Assembly (NCBI GenBank): GCA_947461205.1
Contig: CANHJG010000050.1
Coordinates: 1-33,561, forward strand
DNA length: 33,561 nt
Origin: Opitutia bacterium
GTDB lineage: Bacteria; Verrucomicrobiota; Verrucomicrobiia; Opitutales; Opitutaceae
Direction of reading: 5' to 3'
Position numbers and translations under genes: made by a program. Shown piece after piece: positions 1 through 15,000 of this stretch (within the stretch, counting starts at the first letter, position 1; every line of letters starts with the position of its first letter). Under the pieces are notes generated by a model. The model saw only the letters and a program-made list of their open reading frames with translations, made no database searches and was not told where the DNA came from.

Positions 1-3000
1 GCCAACGCCCTGCTCTATGCCAACAGCCAGTTCATCGCCCTGGGCTTCCCCGGCACCGTTGTAACCTCGCCCACCGGGGCCTCCGGCACCTGGACCCTTC
101 GCACCGTCACCACCGTCAACTACAACGATGCCCTCTACGCCAACGGCCGCTTCGTCGCCGTCGGCGCCAACGGCGGAGTCCTCACCTCCACCGACGGCGC
201 GGCCCTCACCTCGCTCGCCCCCGCCGTCCCCGCGGTCACCGGCACCGTTCGCCGCGTCGCTTACGGCGCCGGGACCTTCGTCGCCGTCGGCGATTCCGGT
301 GCGATCATTACCTCGCCCGACAGCCTCGTCTGGGCCAACCGCTCGTTCGGCACCACGAACTATACGGCCCTGGTCTACGCCGGTGGCAAGTTTGTCGCCG
401 CTGGCGCCGCGGGCGTCTACGCCACCTCGACGGACGGCCAAACGTGGGCGGCCGGCACCGGCACCATTGGCCCGGCCAACGTCACCGGCCTTGCCTCTGT
501 CGGCCTCTCCCCGCCCTACGTGGCGGTCGATTCGGCCGGCGGGATCTACACCTCGCCCGACGCCGTCGGGTGGACTGCCCGCACCAGCGGCACCACCAAG
601 GCCCTCAATAACGTCCGTTTCGTCGGCGGCGTCTTCGTCGCCGTCGGTGCTGCCAGCACCATTTTGACCGCGCCGTCCGACGGTGTCGCGTGGAGTCCCC
701 GTGGCCTCGGGACCTCGGATGTCAACCTGTTGGATACTTCAATTTTGGCCGACGTGATCGTCGCCGTCCACAACACCAGCGCGTTTAACGGCAGGGTCTT
801 CCTCAGCTCAGACGCCCTTTCCTGGTCCGCCGCTGCCCTCGGCGGCACCGGCGGCAACCCGATCAACCTCTTCGCCCAAGCCGGCATCACTTACGGCAAC
901 GGATCCTTCTTCGTCGCCAGCAACAGCGGCATCGTCGCCCGCACCGCGCCCAATACCGGCCTCCAACGCATCCTCACCCAACCCCTCGCCGCCACCACCC
1001 TCGCCGCCGGCGGTTCCGCCACGCTCTCCGTCACTACCAGCGCCACTTCCGGTGCCACGTTCCAGTGGTATCGCGGTGCCAGCGGCGACACCTCCGCGCC
1101 TGTCCCCGGCGCCACCAACGCCAGCTTAACCACCTCCACCTCCGCTCGCTACTGGGTGCAGGTCGGCGGCGCCGGCTCGCTCCCGATCGCCAGCGCTACC
1201 GCTGATGTGACCGGTCCTGCACCCACGATCACCACGCCGCCCGTCGCCACCACCGTGACGGTCGGGCAGGGGGGCTCGCTTTCGGTCACCGCCTCCACCA
1301 CCGGCGCCGGCCCGCTCACCTACCAGTGGCGCAAGTTCGGCTTACCGCTCCCCGGGGCCGTCGCCTCCACGTTGGCCTGGGGCACGGCCGCGCTCACCGA
1401 CGCCGGCTACTACGACGTCGTCGTCAGCGACGGCCTCGCCTCCGTCACGTCGAAGGGCGTGCGGGTCGACGTCGTCCCCGCCGTCGCCAACTATCCGACT
1501 GTCCTGCGCCCGCGCGCCTCGGCGCCGCGCATTGAAGTCAACAACGCCAACGCCTCCGCGATCGCCGTCGATACCTCCGACAACAACCGGATCTACGTCG
1601 CGGGCGAATTCACCCGCGTCAACGGCGACCCGCGCCTCGGCATCGCCCGCTTCAACGCCGACGGCTCCTACGACAGCACCTGGGTTCCCGCGGCCGTCAC
1701 CGCGGGCGGCTCGATCCGCGCCATTCTGATTGAGTCCGACGGCATCATCATCGGCGGCGATTTCACCGGCGTCGGTGGTGCGCTCCGCAATCGCATCGCC
1801 AAACTCAGCAAGACCACCGGTGCCCTCGACGCCACGTTCGCTGCCGCCGGCATCGGCCCCTCCTTTCCCGTCTACGCCTTCGCCCGCCAGGTGATGGCCG
1901 ACAGCTCCGTCCGCTACCTCGTCGGTGGCTCGTTCTCCAACTTCGGCTCCACCAGCAGCGTCAACCGCCTCGTCCGGATCGATGCGACCGGCGCGCTCGA
2001 CACCACGTTCGCCACGGGACTTACAGGGTTCAACAGCGATGTCCGCGCCCTCGTGGTCGATGGCACCGGCACCGCCGCCAAGATTTATGCCGGCGGTCTC
2101 TTCACCTCGCACCACGGCGTCACCACCAATCGCAACCGCCTCGTCCGCCTCGATAGCACCGGCGCCTACGATACCACCTTTAACATCGGTGCCGGCCTCA
2201 ACGGCGACGTGCGCGCCCTCGCGCTCTCTGGCACCGGCTCCAGCGCCAAACTCTACGTCGGAGGTAGCTTCACCTCGGTCAACGACGTCACCACCAATCG
2301 CAACCGCATCGCCCGCCTCGATGCCACCGGCGCCTACGAGACGTCCTTCGCTGTCGGCTCCGGCTTCAATGGTGACGTCAACGCCCTGGCCCTCGATACC
2401 GCTGGCAACGTCTACGTGGGCGGCGGCTTCACTTCGTTCAACGGTACCACGAGCAACGTCAACCGGGTCCTCCGCCTCACCGCCCTCGGGGCGCGCGACA
2501 CCACCTTCAACAACGCCCTCGCGGGGGCCAATAGCACCGTCAACGCCCTGCTCCTGCGCGAGGACGCCGTCACTCCGGCCAACACCCGCCTGCTCCTCGG
2601 AGGTTCGTTCACGTCGTGGAATGCCACGGCCCGCGACGGCTTCGCGCGCGTCGCCGTCGACTCCACCGGAACCCTCGACGCCGCACCCTCTGCCACGATC
2701 CGCCGTCCCGGCCAGATTTTGGCCATCGAGCCCGCGCCCAACGGCAAGTGGTATATCGGAGGTTTCTTCCATTTCATCGACGACGCGCCCCGCAGCCACC
2801 TCGCTCGGCTCAACGCCGACGGGACTTTTGACGCCACGTTCAACACCGTTGGGACCGGCTTCAACGGCGCCGTCGCTGCCATCGCGCCCCTCGGCGACGG
2901 TCGCCTCGTGGTCGGCGGTAATTTTAACAGTTACAACGGCACGACGCGCGCGAACCTGTCCCGGCACTTCGCCGACGGCTCCCTCGACTTCAGTTTCAAC

Positions 3001-6000
3001 CCGGGCAACGGCACGGGCTTCAATGGCCAGATCAACGCGGCGGTGATCCAGGCCGACGGCAAGATTGTCGTCGGCGGCTTCTTTACCACGTTCAGCGGCG
3101 GCACCCTCAATCGCATCGCCCGCGTCAATGCCGACGGCTCCTCCGATACTGCATTCAACACCGCCGTCGGCACCGGCTTCAACAGCAGCGTCAACGGCCT
3201 CGCGCTCCAATCCGACGGGAGCATTGTGGTCGGCGGCGCGTTTACCACGTTGAACACCACGGTTGCGGCCAATTACATCGCCCGCCTCACCCCCGCCGGC
3301 GCGCCCGACTCCGCGTTTACCACCGCGGGCGGCACCGGTTTCAGCTCCTCGGTGCTCTCGCTCGCGACCCGCCTCAACGACAAGATCGTCGCCGGCGGTG
3401 CCTTCACGACCTACAACGCCGTCGCCCGCAACCGCGTCGCCGTCCTCACTGCCGACGGCAGCCTCGACACCGGCTTCGCGCCCGCGTCCGGCGCGAACAA
3501 CAATATCAACGCCCTCGCGCTCCAGTCCGACGACAAGGTTTTCCTCGCTGGCTACTTCACCACCGTCAACGGCACAAACCGCAGCGTCTTTGCCCGCGTC
3601 ACCGGCACCGGCGCCACCGACGTGGCGGTCAGCGTCCCCACCGTCAGCACGCCGATTTCCTCGGTCAGCGTCCTCCGCTACATGCCTGACGGTAACGTGC
3701 TGGTCGGCACCACGCGCCTCGACTTCGCCGAGTTCGCCGGCCGCGGTTCCGTCTACGTTCTCGAAGCCGCGCCCGTGCCTGCGATCACCACGCAACCCGT
3801 CGCCCAGACCGGCACCGGCGGCGGCTCCGCCACGTTTTCCGTCACCGCCACCGGCGATAACCTCTCCTACCAGTGGCTGAAGAACGGCGCCGCCATCTCC
3901 GGCGCCACCAATGCCACCCTCGCCCTCACCAGCCTCTCGCTCGCCGACCTAGCCAACTACTCCGTCGTCGTCACCAATCTCTACGGCACCGTTACCAGCT
4001 CCGCCGCCGCACTCTCTGGCAGTGCCCCGCTGCCCACCATCACTGCGCAACCCGTCGCCGCCAGCGGTACCGTCGGCGGCAGCACGTCACTCACCGTCGC
4101 CGCCAGCGGCACCGGCACCCTCGGCTACCAGTGGCGCAAATTCGGCGTACCAATCGTCGGCGCGACCTCGGCCACGCTTAACCTTACCACCCTCGGCCTC
4201 GACGCCGCCGGCTACTATGATGTGCTCGTCATCGACGGCCTGACCGTCCGCACTTCGGCCGCCGCAGCGCTCACGGTGTCGCCGTCCGCCGCCGCCAACG
4301 CCCTGCGTCCGCGCGCGTCGTTCGAGCCCCGCGTCGAACTCGTGGGGAGTATCGCCAAGATTGCGCCGCTTGCCGACGGTCGTTTCTACGCTGCAGGTTC
4401 CTTCACCTCCGTTGACGGCACCGCGATCGCCGGCATCGCCCGCCTTCTTCAAAACGGCACGCTCGATCCCTCGTTCACGCCCCCGCTCATCGCCGGCGCG
4501 GTCAACCACCTCGCCGTCCAGGCCAACGACCAGATTGTGATCGGAGGCACCTTCGGCTACGTCGGCGGAGTCAACCAATTCCGCCTCGCACGGCTCAACG
4601 CCGACGGCACGCTCGACACCACCTTCGCCGCCAAAGTCGGCTCCGGCGTCTCCGGCGGCAATGTCAACGCCCTCGCAATCCAGCCCGCCGACCAAAAAAT
4701 CCTCATCGCGGGAGCCTTCACCAGCGTCAACGGCTACGTCGCGAATCGCATCATCCGCCTCAATCCCGACGGCTCGCCCGACGCCACATTCGCCCTCGAT
4801 TCCGGCTTCGACAACTCCGTCAACGCCTTCGTCCTCCAGCCCGACAAGAAGATCGTCGCCGTCGGCAACTTCACCGCCTTCAACGGCAATGCCGCCACCC
4901 GCATCGCTCGCCTCACCGAATTCGGTGCCTTCGATTCCACGTTCGCGACCGGCACCGGCTTCGACGTCGCCCCCGCCGCGATCGCGCTCCAACCCGCCGA
5001 TAACAAGCTCGTCGTCGTCGGCAGTTTCATCTCCTACAACAACGTCGCGTCCAACGGCATCGTCCGCCTCGATTCGCTCGGCGCCCGCGAAGCCGGCTTC
5101 CCCGCCGGGGTCGGTTTCGGCGGCCTTAGCAGCACCGTCGGTCCGCTGACCGTCGCCCTCCAAACCGTCGCCTCGACTAACTCAATCGTCGTCGGAGGAA
5201 CGTTCACCAGCTACAACGGCGCGACGATCAACCGCCTTGTGCGTATCGCCGCGACCGACGGCGCCGTCGACGCTGCGCTCAACACCACGCTCGGCACCGC
5301 GGGCCTCAACAGCACCGTGCGCCACGTCGCGATTCAGGGCACCACCAACCAAATCCTCGTCGGCGGCCCGATCACCCTCGTCAACGCCACCGCCCGCTCC
5401 GGCCTCGTCCGCTTCAACGCCGACGGCACCCTCGATTCGCTCAACCGCCCGTTCCTCGAGCCCGGCCAAGTCTTCGCCGTGCAACCCGTCGCCAACGGCA
5501 AATTCGTCATCGGCGGCTTGTTCACCCATGTCGGCGGGGTACCCGCGGCCCACCTCGTGCGGCTCGATGCGACCGGGGCGCTCGACTCCTCTTTCACGTC
5601 CGGCACCGGCCCCAACGGCGTCGTCCGCGCAATCGTTCAACAGGGCGACGGCCGCCTCGTCATCGGCGGCAATTTCAACGCGTATGCCGGCACCACGACC
5701 GGCGTCAATCGCGTCGCCCGTCTCTCCGCCGACGGCGTGCTCGACACCGCCTTCGCCACCGCCTTCGGCTCCGGCTTTGGCGGCCAGGTTAACGCCCTGG
5801 CCCTGCTCCCCGACGGTCGCATCGCGGCCGGCGGCTTCTTCACCACGCTCAGCGGCGTCACCACCAATCGCATTGCCCGCCTCTCGACCACCGGCGCGCC
5901 TGATACCGCGTTCAACAGCGCCAACGGCACCGCCCTCAATGGCACGGTCAATTCCCTCGTCGCCCACGCCGACGGCCGCCTCACCGCCGCCGGCAGCTTT

Positions 6001-9000
6001 ACCACGCTCAACGGCGTCGCCAGCTCCGGGGTCGCCCGTCTTCTCCCGGCCGGGGGCAGCGACCCCTCCTTCGTCGTCGGCACCGGCTTCGCGCTTGCCT
6101 CCACGCAGACTGGCACGGCCACCGTCACCTCCCTCGCGCTTCAGCCCGATGACCGCGTGATCGTCGGCGGTTTCTTCGGCCGCTACAACGGCGCCAACGC
6201 GCAAGGCATCGCCCGCCTCACCGCTAGCGGCGCCCTCGACTCCACCTTCGCCCCCGGCACCGGCACCACCTCCACGGTCCAGGCGCTCACCTTGCAGCCC
6301 GACGGCCGCGTCATTCTCGCCGGCAATTTTTCCGCCTTTAACGGCCAGCGTCGCGGCGGTCTCGCCCGCCTCTCCGCCACCGGTGCGCTCGATCTGAGCT
6401 TCGGCGCTCCGTTCCCCTCCGGCACGCCGAGCAGCACCATTAATGTCGTCACGCCGATCGTCGATGGGAGCTTTCTCGTCGGCAGCACGACGCGCCAGGA
6501 TTTCATCGATCGGATCGTCAGCGGCCTGATGCTCCTCGAAGCCGCCCCGTCGCCCGCGCTACTCACCTTACCCTTCGGCGGCGCCGTCGCCGCGGGTAGC
6601 ACCACCACCGTTCTCAGCGTTTCCGTCGCCGCGTCCCAGCCCGTCACCTACCAATGGAAACGCAACAGCGTCGTCGTCACCGACGACACGCTCGCGCGTC
6701 TCGGGGCCACCACCAACACGCTTTCGTTCCTCAATTTCCAAGCTGCCGATGCCGGCACCTACACCGTCACGGCCACCGATTCCCTCGGCGCCTCCGTCAC
6801 GACTCCCCCCGTCGTTTTCTCGGTCATCGAATCCGCTCCCGTCCTCGGTAACCCCGTCGCCAGCTTCGGCCCGATCTTTCAATCCGGCACGGCGGGTTAT
6901 CTCTCGGCGTCCTATTCCGGCTCCGCGCCCACCTCCGTCGCGTGGACCAAAGACGGTGCAGCCGTGACCGGTGGCTACTATAATACCGGCTCGCTTCATC
7001 TCCCGATCTCTCCCGCGCGCCTCGCCGACGCCGGCGTTTATCAAGTCATCGCCACCAACGCCCTCGGCACCGCCACCTCCGCTCCCGTTCGCGTGTGGGT
7101 GAGCGAAGAAACCGGCTGGACTCCGCACAACCCGCTCCCCAGCCCGCAGGGCCTCACCCAAATTTTCGTCAACAACGGTCAGTTCCACGCCACCGGCACT
7201 CGCGGCGCGCGGATTTCCTCCGACGATGGGATCGCGTGGAGTCAACTCCCCGCGCTCGGCCAGAACAACCTCCTGGGGTATCTCGAAGGCAACGGGCGAA
7301 AAATTCTGGTGGGTTCCCTCGGCTTCCTCGCCCTTTCGACCGACGGGATCACGTGGCGCACCACCAGCCTCCCGACGGCCGCTCCGGTGCAAGCTGCGGC
7401 CTTCGGCGCCGGCCTCTTCGTGATCTCGACCACCTACTCCGATGCGCCGACCGGTCGCGCCAAGATTTTCACCTCGCCCGACGGCGATGTCTGGACGGAG
7501 CGCTATTCCAGCACCACCACCGCCCTCAATTCGCTCACCTATGGCAACGGCACCTTCGCGCTCTTCACCGGTGACGGTGTTCTCCGTAGTCCCGATGGCA
7601 TTACGTGGACCTCGGTGCCCGCACCCTCGACCGGCGTGGCCATTCGTTTTGTCAACGGGCAGTTCTTCATCCCTTCATCGTCGTTCAGTGACCTCCATGT
7701 TTCCACCGATGCGCTCACCTGGACCACCCGCTCTTACGGTTCCACCGGCGCGCGTGAGATCACCTACGCCAACAACCACTACCTGCTGACCGGTGACGGC
7801 GGCCTCCTTCTGACCTCGCCCGATGCCACCACGTGGACGCGCCGCAGCACCGGCACGACCAACGCTCTCCGCCGCGCCGCCTACGCCAACAACACCTGGG
7901 TGGTCATCGGTAACCAGGATTTCCCCGCCACCCTCCTCACCTCCACCGACAGCGGCGCCACCTGGACCAACCGCACCGCCAGCATGACGTTCGACGATCT
8001 GCGCTCGCTCGCCAGCGACGGCACCGCCTCGATCATCGGCGTCGGAAAAAACGGCACCATCGTTCGCTCCACTAACGGCACGTCCTGGGGCACCGTTACG
8101 TCCGGTACCTCCGACGAACTCCAAGGCGCCGCCTACGGCGCCGGTCGCTACATCGTCACCGGTGCCAACGGCCGCATCCTCACGTCCACCGATGCCGGTG
8201 TCACCTGGACTCAGGCCTCTTCCGGCGTCTCGGCCTATCTCGGCGATCTCGTCTATCTCAACAGCACCTTCCTCATCTCCAGCGACCTCGGCCTGCTGCT
8301 CAAATCAACCGACGGCACCACGTGGACTTCCTCCACCGTCGCTGGCGGCAACCAGCTTCAGGGCATCGCCTACGGCGCCGGGCGCTACGTCGCCGTCGCG
8401 GCGGGCGGTCGCATCATCACGTCGCTCGACGCCACCACCTGGACCAATGCCACTTCTGGCACCACCGCCGACCTCAACGGCGTCGCTTTCGGCAACGGTA
8501 AGTTCCTCGCCACCTCGGCCACTGCGGTCTTCACCTCGCCCGATGGCCTCGTCTGGACTTCCGCGCCCGCCCCCGAGATTCCCAATTGGGGCAGCGGGAC
8601 GCTCTTCCTCAATGGCCGCTTCTACGCGCGGATCGGCACCAACGGCAGCATTTCCTCGAGCGACGGCTTCACTTGGACCGGCCACCACCTCGGCTCCAAC
8701 TACGCCGATATCAACGGCGTGGTCGGCTTCAACGGCCGCCTCTACGTCACTGGTAACGCCGGCATGATCTACTCTGCCGCCCTCGCTCCCGCCATCGTCC
8801 AACAACCCGCCCACCAAGTTTTCTTCGCCGGCTTGCCGCTCACGCTCCGCGTGCTCGCGTCCGGCAATTCCCTCCCGACCACCTACCAGTGGCGCAAGGG
8901 TGGGGCAGCGATCCCCACAGCGACCTCGGCGACGTTCACTATTCCCTCCGCCGCCGCTACCGATGTCGGCAGCTACGACGTGGTCGTCACGACCTCCGCC

Positions 9001-12000
9001 GGTTCCGTCACCAGCCAAATCGCTGCGCTCACGCTGGCCAGCGTGCCCGCCATCGTGACGCCGCCGGTGGCCACCGCGGTCATCCCCGCCGGCGGTACCC
9101 TCTCGTTGCAGGTCACCGTGTCCGGCAACGCGCCGTTCACCTATCAGTGGCGTAAGGGCACCACGCCCATCGTCGGCGCCACGGCTCCCCTCTACTCCAA
9201 GCCCGGCTTCACCGCCGCCGATGCGGGCAGCTACGATGTGATCGTCACTAATGCCGACGGCTCCGCCACCAGCACGACCGCCGTGGTCACGCTCGCCCCC
9301 GCCATCGGCACGCTGGCGTCCGATCCCGCGTTTACTCGACCGGACTTCAAGAGCGATGCGCTCGCCGGCCGCGTCACCCTCGACTCCCTCGGTCGCGTCT
9401 ACGCCACTTGGTCCAACGGCAGCACTATTTCCGGTGTCGGCAACCAGCAGCGCGGCGCGGTCATCCGCTTTAATGCTGACGGCACCGTCGACAACACCTT
9501 CACCATCGGCGCCGCTCTCGTCGACGCCTGGCCCATCGTCCTCCAGTCTGATGGCCGCATTCTCGTCGGCGGCATCGCCAGCCACGAGTCGAGTGAAACC
9601 GGCTTCGCCCTCCCGCGGGTCTTCCGCTTCAATCCCGACGGTTCCCCGGACTCCGCGTATCAGTCGCCGCACTTCGCGGCTAGTCCTCGTTTCATGACGA
9701 TGCAGCCGGACGGCAAACTCCTCGTCGTGGCCTCGACCACCACCGGCGCCAACGGCGGCATTCCCGTCATGGCCCGGCTCAATTCCGATGGCTCGCTCGA
9801 CTCCACCTTCACGCAGCCGACGCTCAGCGCCAACGGCTCGATTTTCCTTCCTCCCATCGTCGACGCGTCCGGCCACATCTATGTCGGTGGCGTTTTCTCC
9901 ACGATTAACGGCGTGGCCCGCCCCGCCCTTGCCCGTCTTCTCGCCAACGGTACGGTTGATCCCACGTGGGTGCCCTCCGGCTTCACGGTCGGCAGCACCG
10001 CGCAAATCCGCGGGCTCGCCCTCCAGACCCAGGGCGCCAATGCCGGCAAACTCCTCGTCGCCGGCGGGCCGATCACGGTCGCCGGTTCCGCCTCGCCGAC
10101 CTCGAATCGGCCCGTCGTCCGTCTCCTCGCGACGGGTGCGCTCGATCCCTCGTTCACCCTCGTCACCCAGGCCGATGCCGGCATGAACCCGCGCCCGCGC
10201 CTGATTAACATCCTCGCGGACGACCGCTTCACCGTCGTCGGCGCCACCGTCACTCGTTTCCTCGCCGATGGCGCCATCGACACGACCTATACCAAGCCCA
10301 CTTTCTCCACGGAGTTCTTCTGGATGGACGCGATGGCCGATGGCCGCGTCGTCGTTTGCCCCGAACTCGGTGCCACGATCAACGGTAACGCCGCGCCGAC
10401 TTTGGTGCGCCTCACGGCGACTGGCACGGTCGATACCAGCTTTAGCCCCGGCAGCATCAACCGCGAAGTCTACCCCGGCCGCTTCGCCGTGCTGCCCGAG
10501 AGCAAGCTCCTAACGTGGGGCCAGTTCGAGCGCGCCAACGCCACCCCCGTCCCTGGCATCGCGCGCTTCAACCTAAACGGTACGCTCGACACCGGCTTCG
10601 CCGTCACCGGCGTCCCGAATCTGCGCTACGTCGCCTTTGCCGAAGTCGGCGCCGACGGCCGCATCCTCGCCGGCACCCGCGCCGGCACCAATCTCACGGC
10701 TCTCACCAGCGGCTTGGTTCGCCTGCAGCCCGATGGCGCCGTCGATCCGGCGTTCACCCTCGATGCATCCCTCGCCGGCAGCACCAACGGCCTGGAGTTC
10801 CGCCTCCTCCCGGACAACCAAGTCGCCGTCTGGTCGCTCTCCGCACAAGGGCTGATATCCGATAGTTATTTTCTCCGTCGGCTCACCTCCACGGGCGCCC
10901 TTGATCCCACGTTTAGTGCGACTGGCTTCGGCTCGTTCGGCGCCGTGTATCGCGGCACCAACGGTGCAATCACGTCGATCACCCTCGGTGCGGTCCGCGT
11001 CCTCGCTCAAGATAGCGCCGGTCGCCTGATCGGCCGCGCCACCACGGGCACCTATCCCGCGGGCGCCACGTCGCTCACTTACACGCTCCTGCGAGCCAAC
11101 GCCAATGGTACCCTCGATCCCACGTTCAACGCACCCACGACGCAGTGGTCGACGTCGGTGTCGTTCCCCACGGTCACCGATGCGCAGACCAACGGCGGCG
11201 TCGCCGGGCAGATTACGGCCCATGTCATTTCCGGTTCGCCGTTCACCGGCGCAGTTCCCGTTTCCGACGGAAAACTCCTCGTCTTTGGTAGCTTCACCCA
11301 ACTCGGCGGCCAATCCGCTCCCGGCATCGCCCGCCTCACGGCCACCGGCGCCCTCGACCCCACCTTGAATGTCGGCACCGGTGCGCAACTCCGCTACCAG
11401 TCCGGCCGCACGGCTCAAGTAGAGGGCTTGACGGTCGCCGCGGACGGCAAGATCTGGCTCACCGGCGCCTTCGACACGTTCAACGGCGTCGCCGCCCCCG
11501 GGATCGTCCGCCTCAATGCCGATGGCACGGTCGATCTCAGCTTCGCGACCGATATTTTCTATCGCACCTACCTCGGCGGCCTCGCGCAGGTCGGCCTCGC
11601 TCCCAATGGCACCGTCTACGTTTCCGGCACCTATAGCCGCGGGGGCGACGCGTTCCCCTCCGCGTTCCAAGCGCTGGTCAATTCGGCCACCCCCGTGATC
11701 TCGACCCAGCCGGTCGCCACGCAAAATCTCGTCATCGGGGCGACCGCGAACTTCAGTGTGGCCGCGACGGGCCCGAGCTTGACCTACCAGTGGCGCAGGA
11801 ACGGCGCGGATATTTCCGGCGCCACCGCGGCCACCTATGCGATCACCCCGGTCGCCTTCGCCGATGCGGGCCTCTACGATGTCGTCATCGCCAACGGCGC
11901 CGGCTCGGTCGCCAGCGCGGGAGCTGTGCTCACCGTTCCTTCGACCGTGGCCCTCGTCGACCAGCCCGTCTCCCGGCGGGTGGCCGCCGGGGCCACGTTA

Positions 12001-15000
12001 CACTTGGCCGTCTCGGCGACCTCGACCGTTTCCGGTGCGACCTTGACGTATCAATGGCGGAAGGACGCCGGTGCGATCTCCGGCGCCACCACCTCGACGC
12101 TGACCCTCACCCGCGTGACCGCGGCGGACGCCGCGACCTACACGGTCGTCGTCGGCGACGGCACCGCTACCGCCACCAGCCAGCCTGCCTTGGTCTCGGT
12201 CACGCCGGTTGACCCCGTCCTCTGGCAGCAGTTCACCGAATTCGCCAACGAGCAGGCCCCGGCCCGCACGGTCCACGACGGCGCCGGCAAGGTTTACGTG
12301 CCGTGGTCGGTGCAAGACCGCCTCCCCGACATGGCGTCCGGCAAGCTCGTCGGCGCCTTGGCCCGTTTCGACGAGGCCACCGGCGCGCTCGATCCGACCT
12401 TCCGCCTCGACGCCCGCTACCGCCGCGCCAGCCACGTCGTCGTCCAGCCCGACGGCAAACTCCTCGTGGCCGTCTCGGCCGGCGATTCCGATACGGTGAT
12501 CCGGGTCACGGCGACCGGGGCGCTCGACACGGCCACGCCCTTCACTGCGCCGCTCTCCGCGCGCGGCATTCGGTTCATCACCCGCCAGGCTGACGGCAAA
12601 GTCATTGTCACGGCCGTCGACACCCTGAACCCGAACGCCCCCGCGTCCGCCCTCAGTGCCGCGGCCCCCAACGTCTACCGCCTCAATGCGGACGGCGGCC
12701 TAGATAGCGGCTTCACCCCGGCAACCATCTCGGCCAACTCCGTTATCTTTGGCCCGCCCGTCGTCGACTCCTCCGGTCTGATTTACCTCGCCGGCAACTT
12801 CACGACGATCAACGGCACGTCCCGCTTGGGCGTGGCCCGCCTTACGGCCACCGGTGCGCTCGACACCACGTTCCCGAGCGGCCTGCCCGCCGGCTTTACC
12901 TTCAGCCAGATTCGCGCCGTGGCCCTCCAGAGCGGTGACCGCCCCGTCTTCGTGGGCGATTTCTTTGCCTCTGGCGTGCGCGGCACCTCCTCCGACCGCG
13001 TGATGGCCTTCCGCTTCACCGCCGCCGGCGCCTTCGATCCGACGTTCGCCCAGCCGCTCCGCAGCGAACTCGGTCTCGTCAACGGCCCCCGGTTGCGTCA
13101 CCTCGTGGTGCTGCCCGACGATTCCATCCTCGCCGTCTCCGACCGGGTCGTGCGCCTCACGGCCAATGGTGCTCGCGACACGACGTTCACGTCCCGCGCG
13201 CTCGGCCAGGAGTCCTTCTGGGTTTCCCGCGCCGCCGATGGTCGCCTGTTCCTGCCGGATCAAACCAGTATTTACGGCCAGGGCGCCGCGCTTTCCACCG
13301 TCTCCAACGGTCTCGCGGTGACGTCGGCCAACGGTGTGCCCGACGCGTCCTTCCAGACCGGCGGCTGGGGCCGCAGTGCCGTGGTGGGTGACGGTGTCGT
13401 CCTCGGCGACGGTCGCGTTTGGGTGGGCGGTGCATTCAACCGCTACGGCAGCACGCCCGTCCCCGGGGTCGCGCTCTTCGCGGCCGACGGCACGTTGGCG
13501 CCCGCGCAGGCCGTTTCGTCGCGCAGTATGAGCTATGGCGGTGTGGCCGACGCCGGGAGCAACCAGGTCTACGTCCTGTCCGGCACCAGCGGTAATTCGA
13601 GCGAACCGTCCTCGGTCGGTCTGGTCCGTCTTGGTTCCGACGGCGCGGTCGACTCCGGCTTCAGCCCCGTCCTCCCGGTCGGCTACTCGCTCGGCTCTGC
13701 CAGCCTTGCGGCCGGAGGCGGCAAGCTCCTCCTTGCCCAGGAAAGCATCCTCCCGCAGGACGCGCTCGGCGGCTCGACCGGAAATTCCCTCCTCCGCTTG
13801 AACCCCGGCGGCACGCGTGACACCGGCTTCAACGCGGCGCTCGCGTCGTTCGCCGCGGTGGATCGCAACGCCACCACCAACGCCGTCACCCTCATTCGTA
13901 CGGGCGGTATCGGGGTCGGCCAGGTGCTGCCGGATGGCCGCGTGCTCGTCGGTTCCGCCGGCCTCGACGGTTCCGTGCGCCTCATCCGCCTCTTGGATAC
14001 GGGGGCCATTGACACGACGTTTAACCCGCCTTCCTTCGGCACGATCGCGCCAACGAGCGGCTTTACGTCCAACCTCACGGATCCCGTCACCGGCACCACG
14101 GCGCAGTTCGCCGTCAGCACCTACAGCGCGGGCGAACTGCTCGGCGCCGTCCTCCAAATCCCCGACGGCCGCGCCTATCTCGGCGGTCGCCTCGCCCCGG
14201 CCGGTGCGCCCCGCGGCCTCGTGCGCCTCAACGCCAACGGCACGCTCGACTCCTCGTTCACTGGTGCCGGTCTGGGCTGGTCGAAGTCCGATTCCTCCCC
14301 CTATGTGAGCGCGCTGGCCGTCGATGCGATCGGGCGCGTTTACGTCGCGGGCCGGTTTGATTCCTACAACGGCACGGCGATTCCGGCCGGCCTCTTCCGC
14401 CTGAATGCGAATGGCTCGCTCGACACCGCCTGGACTTCCCCGATCTCCGTGCTCGACGCACCTCGTGCCTCCGTGCGCCTCGCCCTAGTCGGCGCCAAGC
14501 TCTACGCGTTCGGCACCGTCGCGGCCGCCGGCGACACGCGGCCGGTTCCCTACCGGGTCGCGCCGATCGGCGGCGCGCCGGTCTTCTCGCCTCCGTCCGC
14601 CTCGAACGGCACGGTCGTGGCCCTGAGCGGTTTTGGTTTCACTGGTGCCACCTCGGTCCGTTTCAACGGCCGCGATGCCGCCTTCACAGTCTCCTCCGAC
14701 AACCAGATCCTCGCCACCGTGCCGGCTCTGGCCACCAGCGGTTTGATCACGATCGTCACTCCGGCCGGCACGCAGACCACGGCCACCCCGCTTGACCTCG
14801 TCGCCGGCTCCCGTCTCCTCAATTTGTCCCGAATCGGAACGGTCGGAACCGGTGAGACGGCGGTGCTGGTCAATTTCACCGTCGAGGGCAGCGCCGCCAA
14901 AACGGTCCTTCTGCGCGCCGCCGGTCCCGCCCTCGCGTCCTTCGGGGTCACGGGCCCGCTAGCCGACCCCCTCCTGACGCTCCACGACGCCACTGGCGCC

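Noticed and set aside
128-667. Pro/Ser/Ala-rich frame at the left end
   Set aside because: Out-of-frame reading of the Asp-box propeller coding sequence, which is open in frame 1 from the first base.
1342-3795. 817-codon open frame antisense to the giant gene
   Set aside because: It mirrors codon bias and repeats of the plus-strand gene; its translation is Gly/Arg/Glu/Val-rich low complexity with no domain. The same holds for long antisense frames at 12700-14157, 14959-16449 and 26966-29029.
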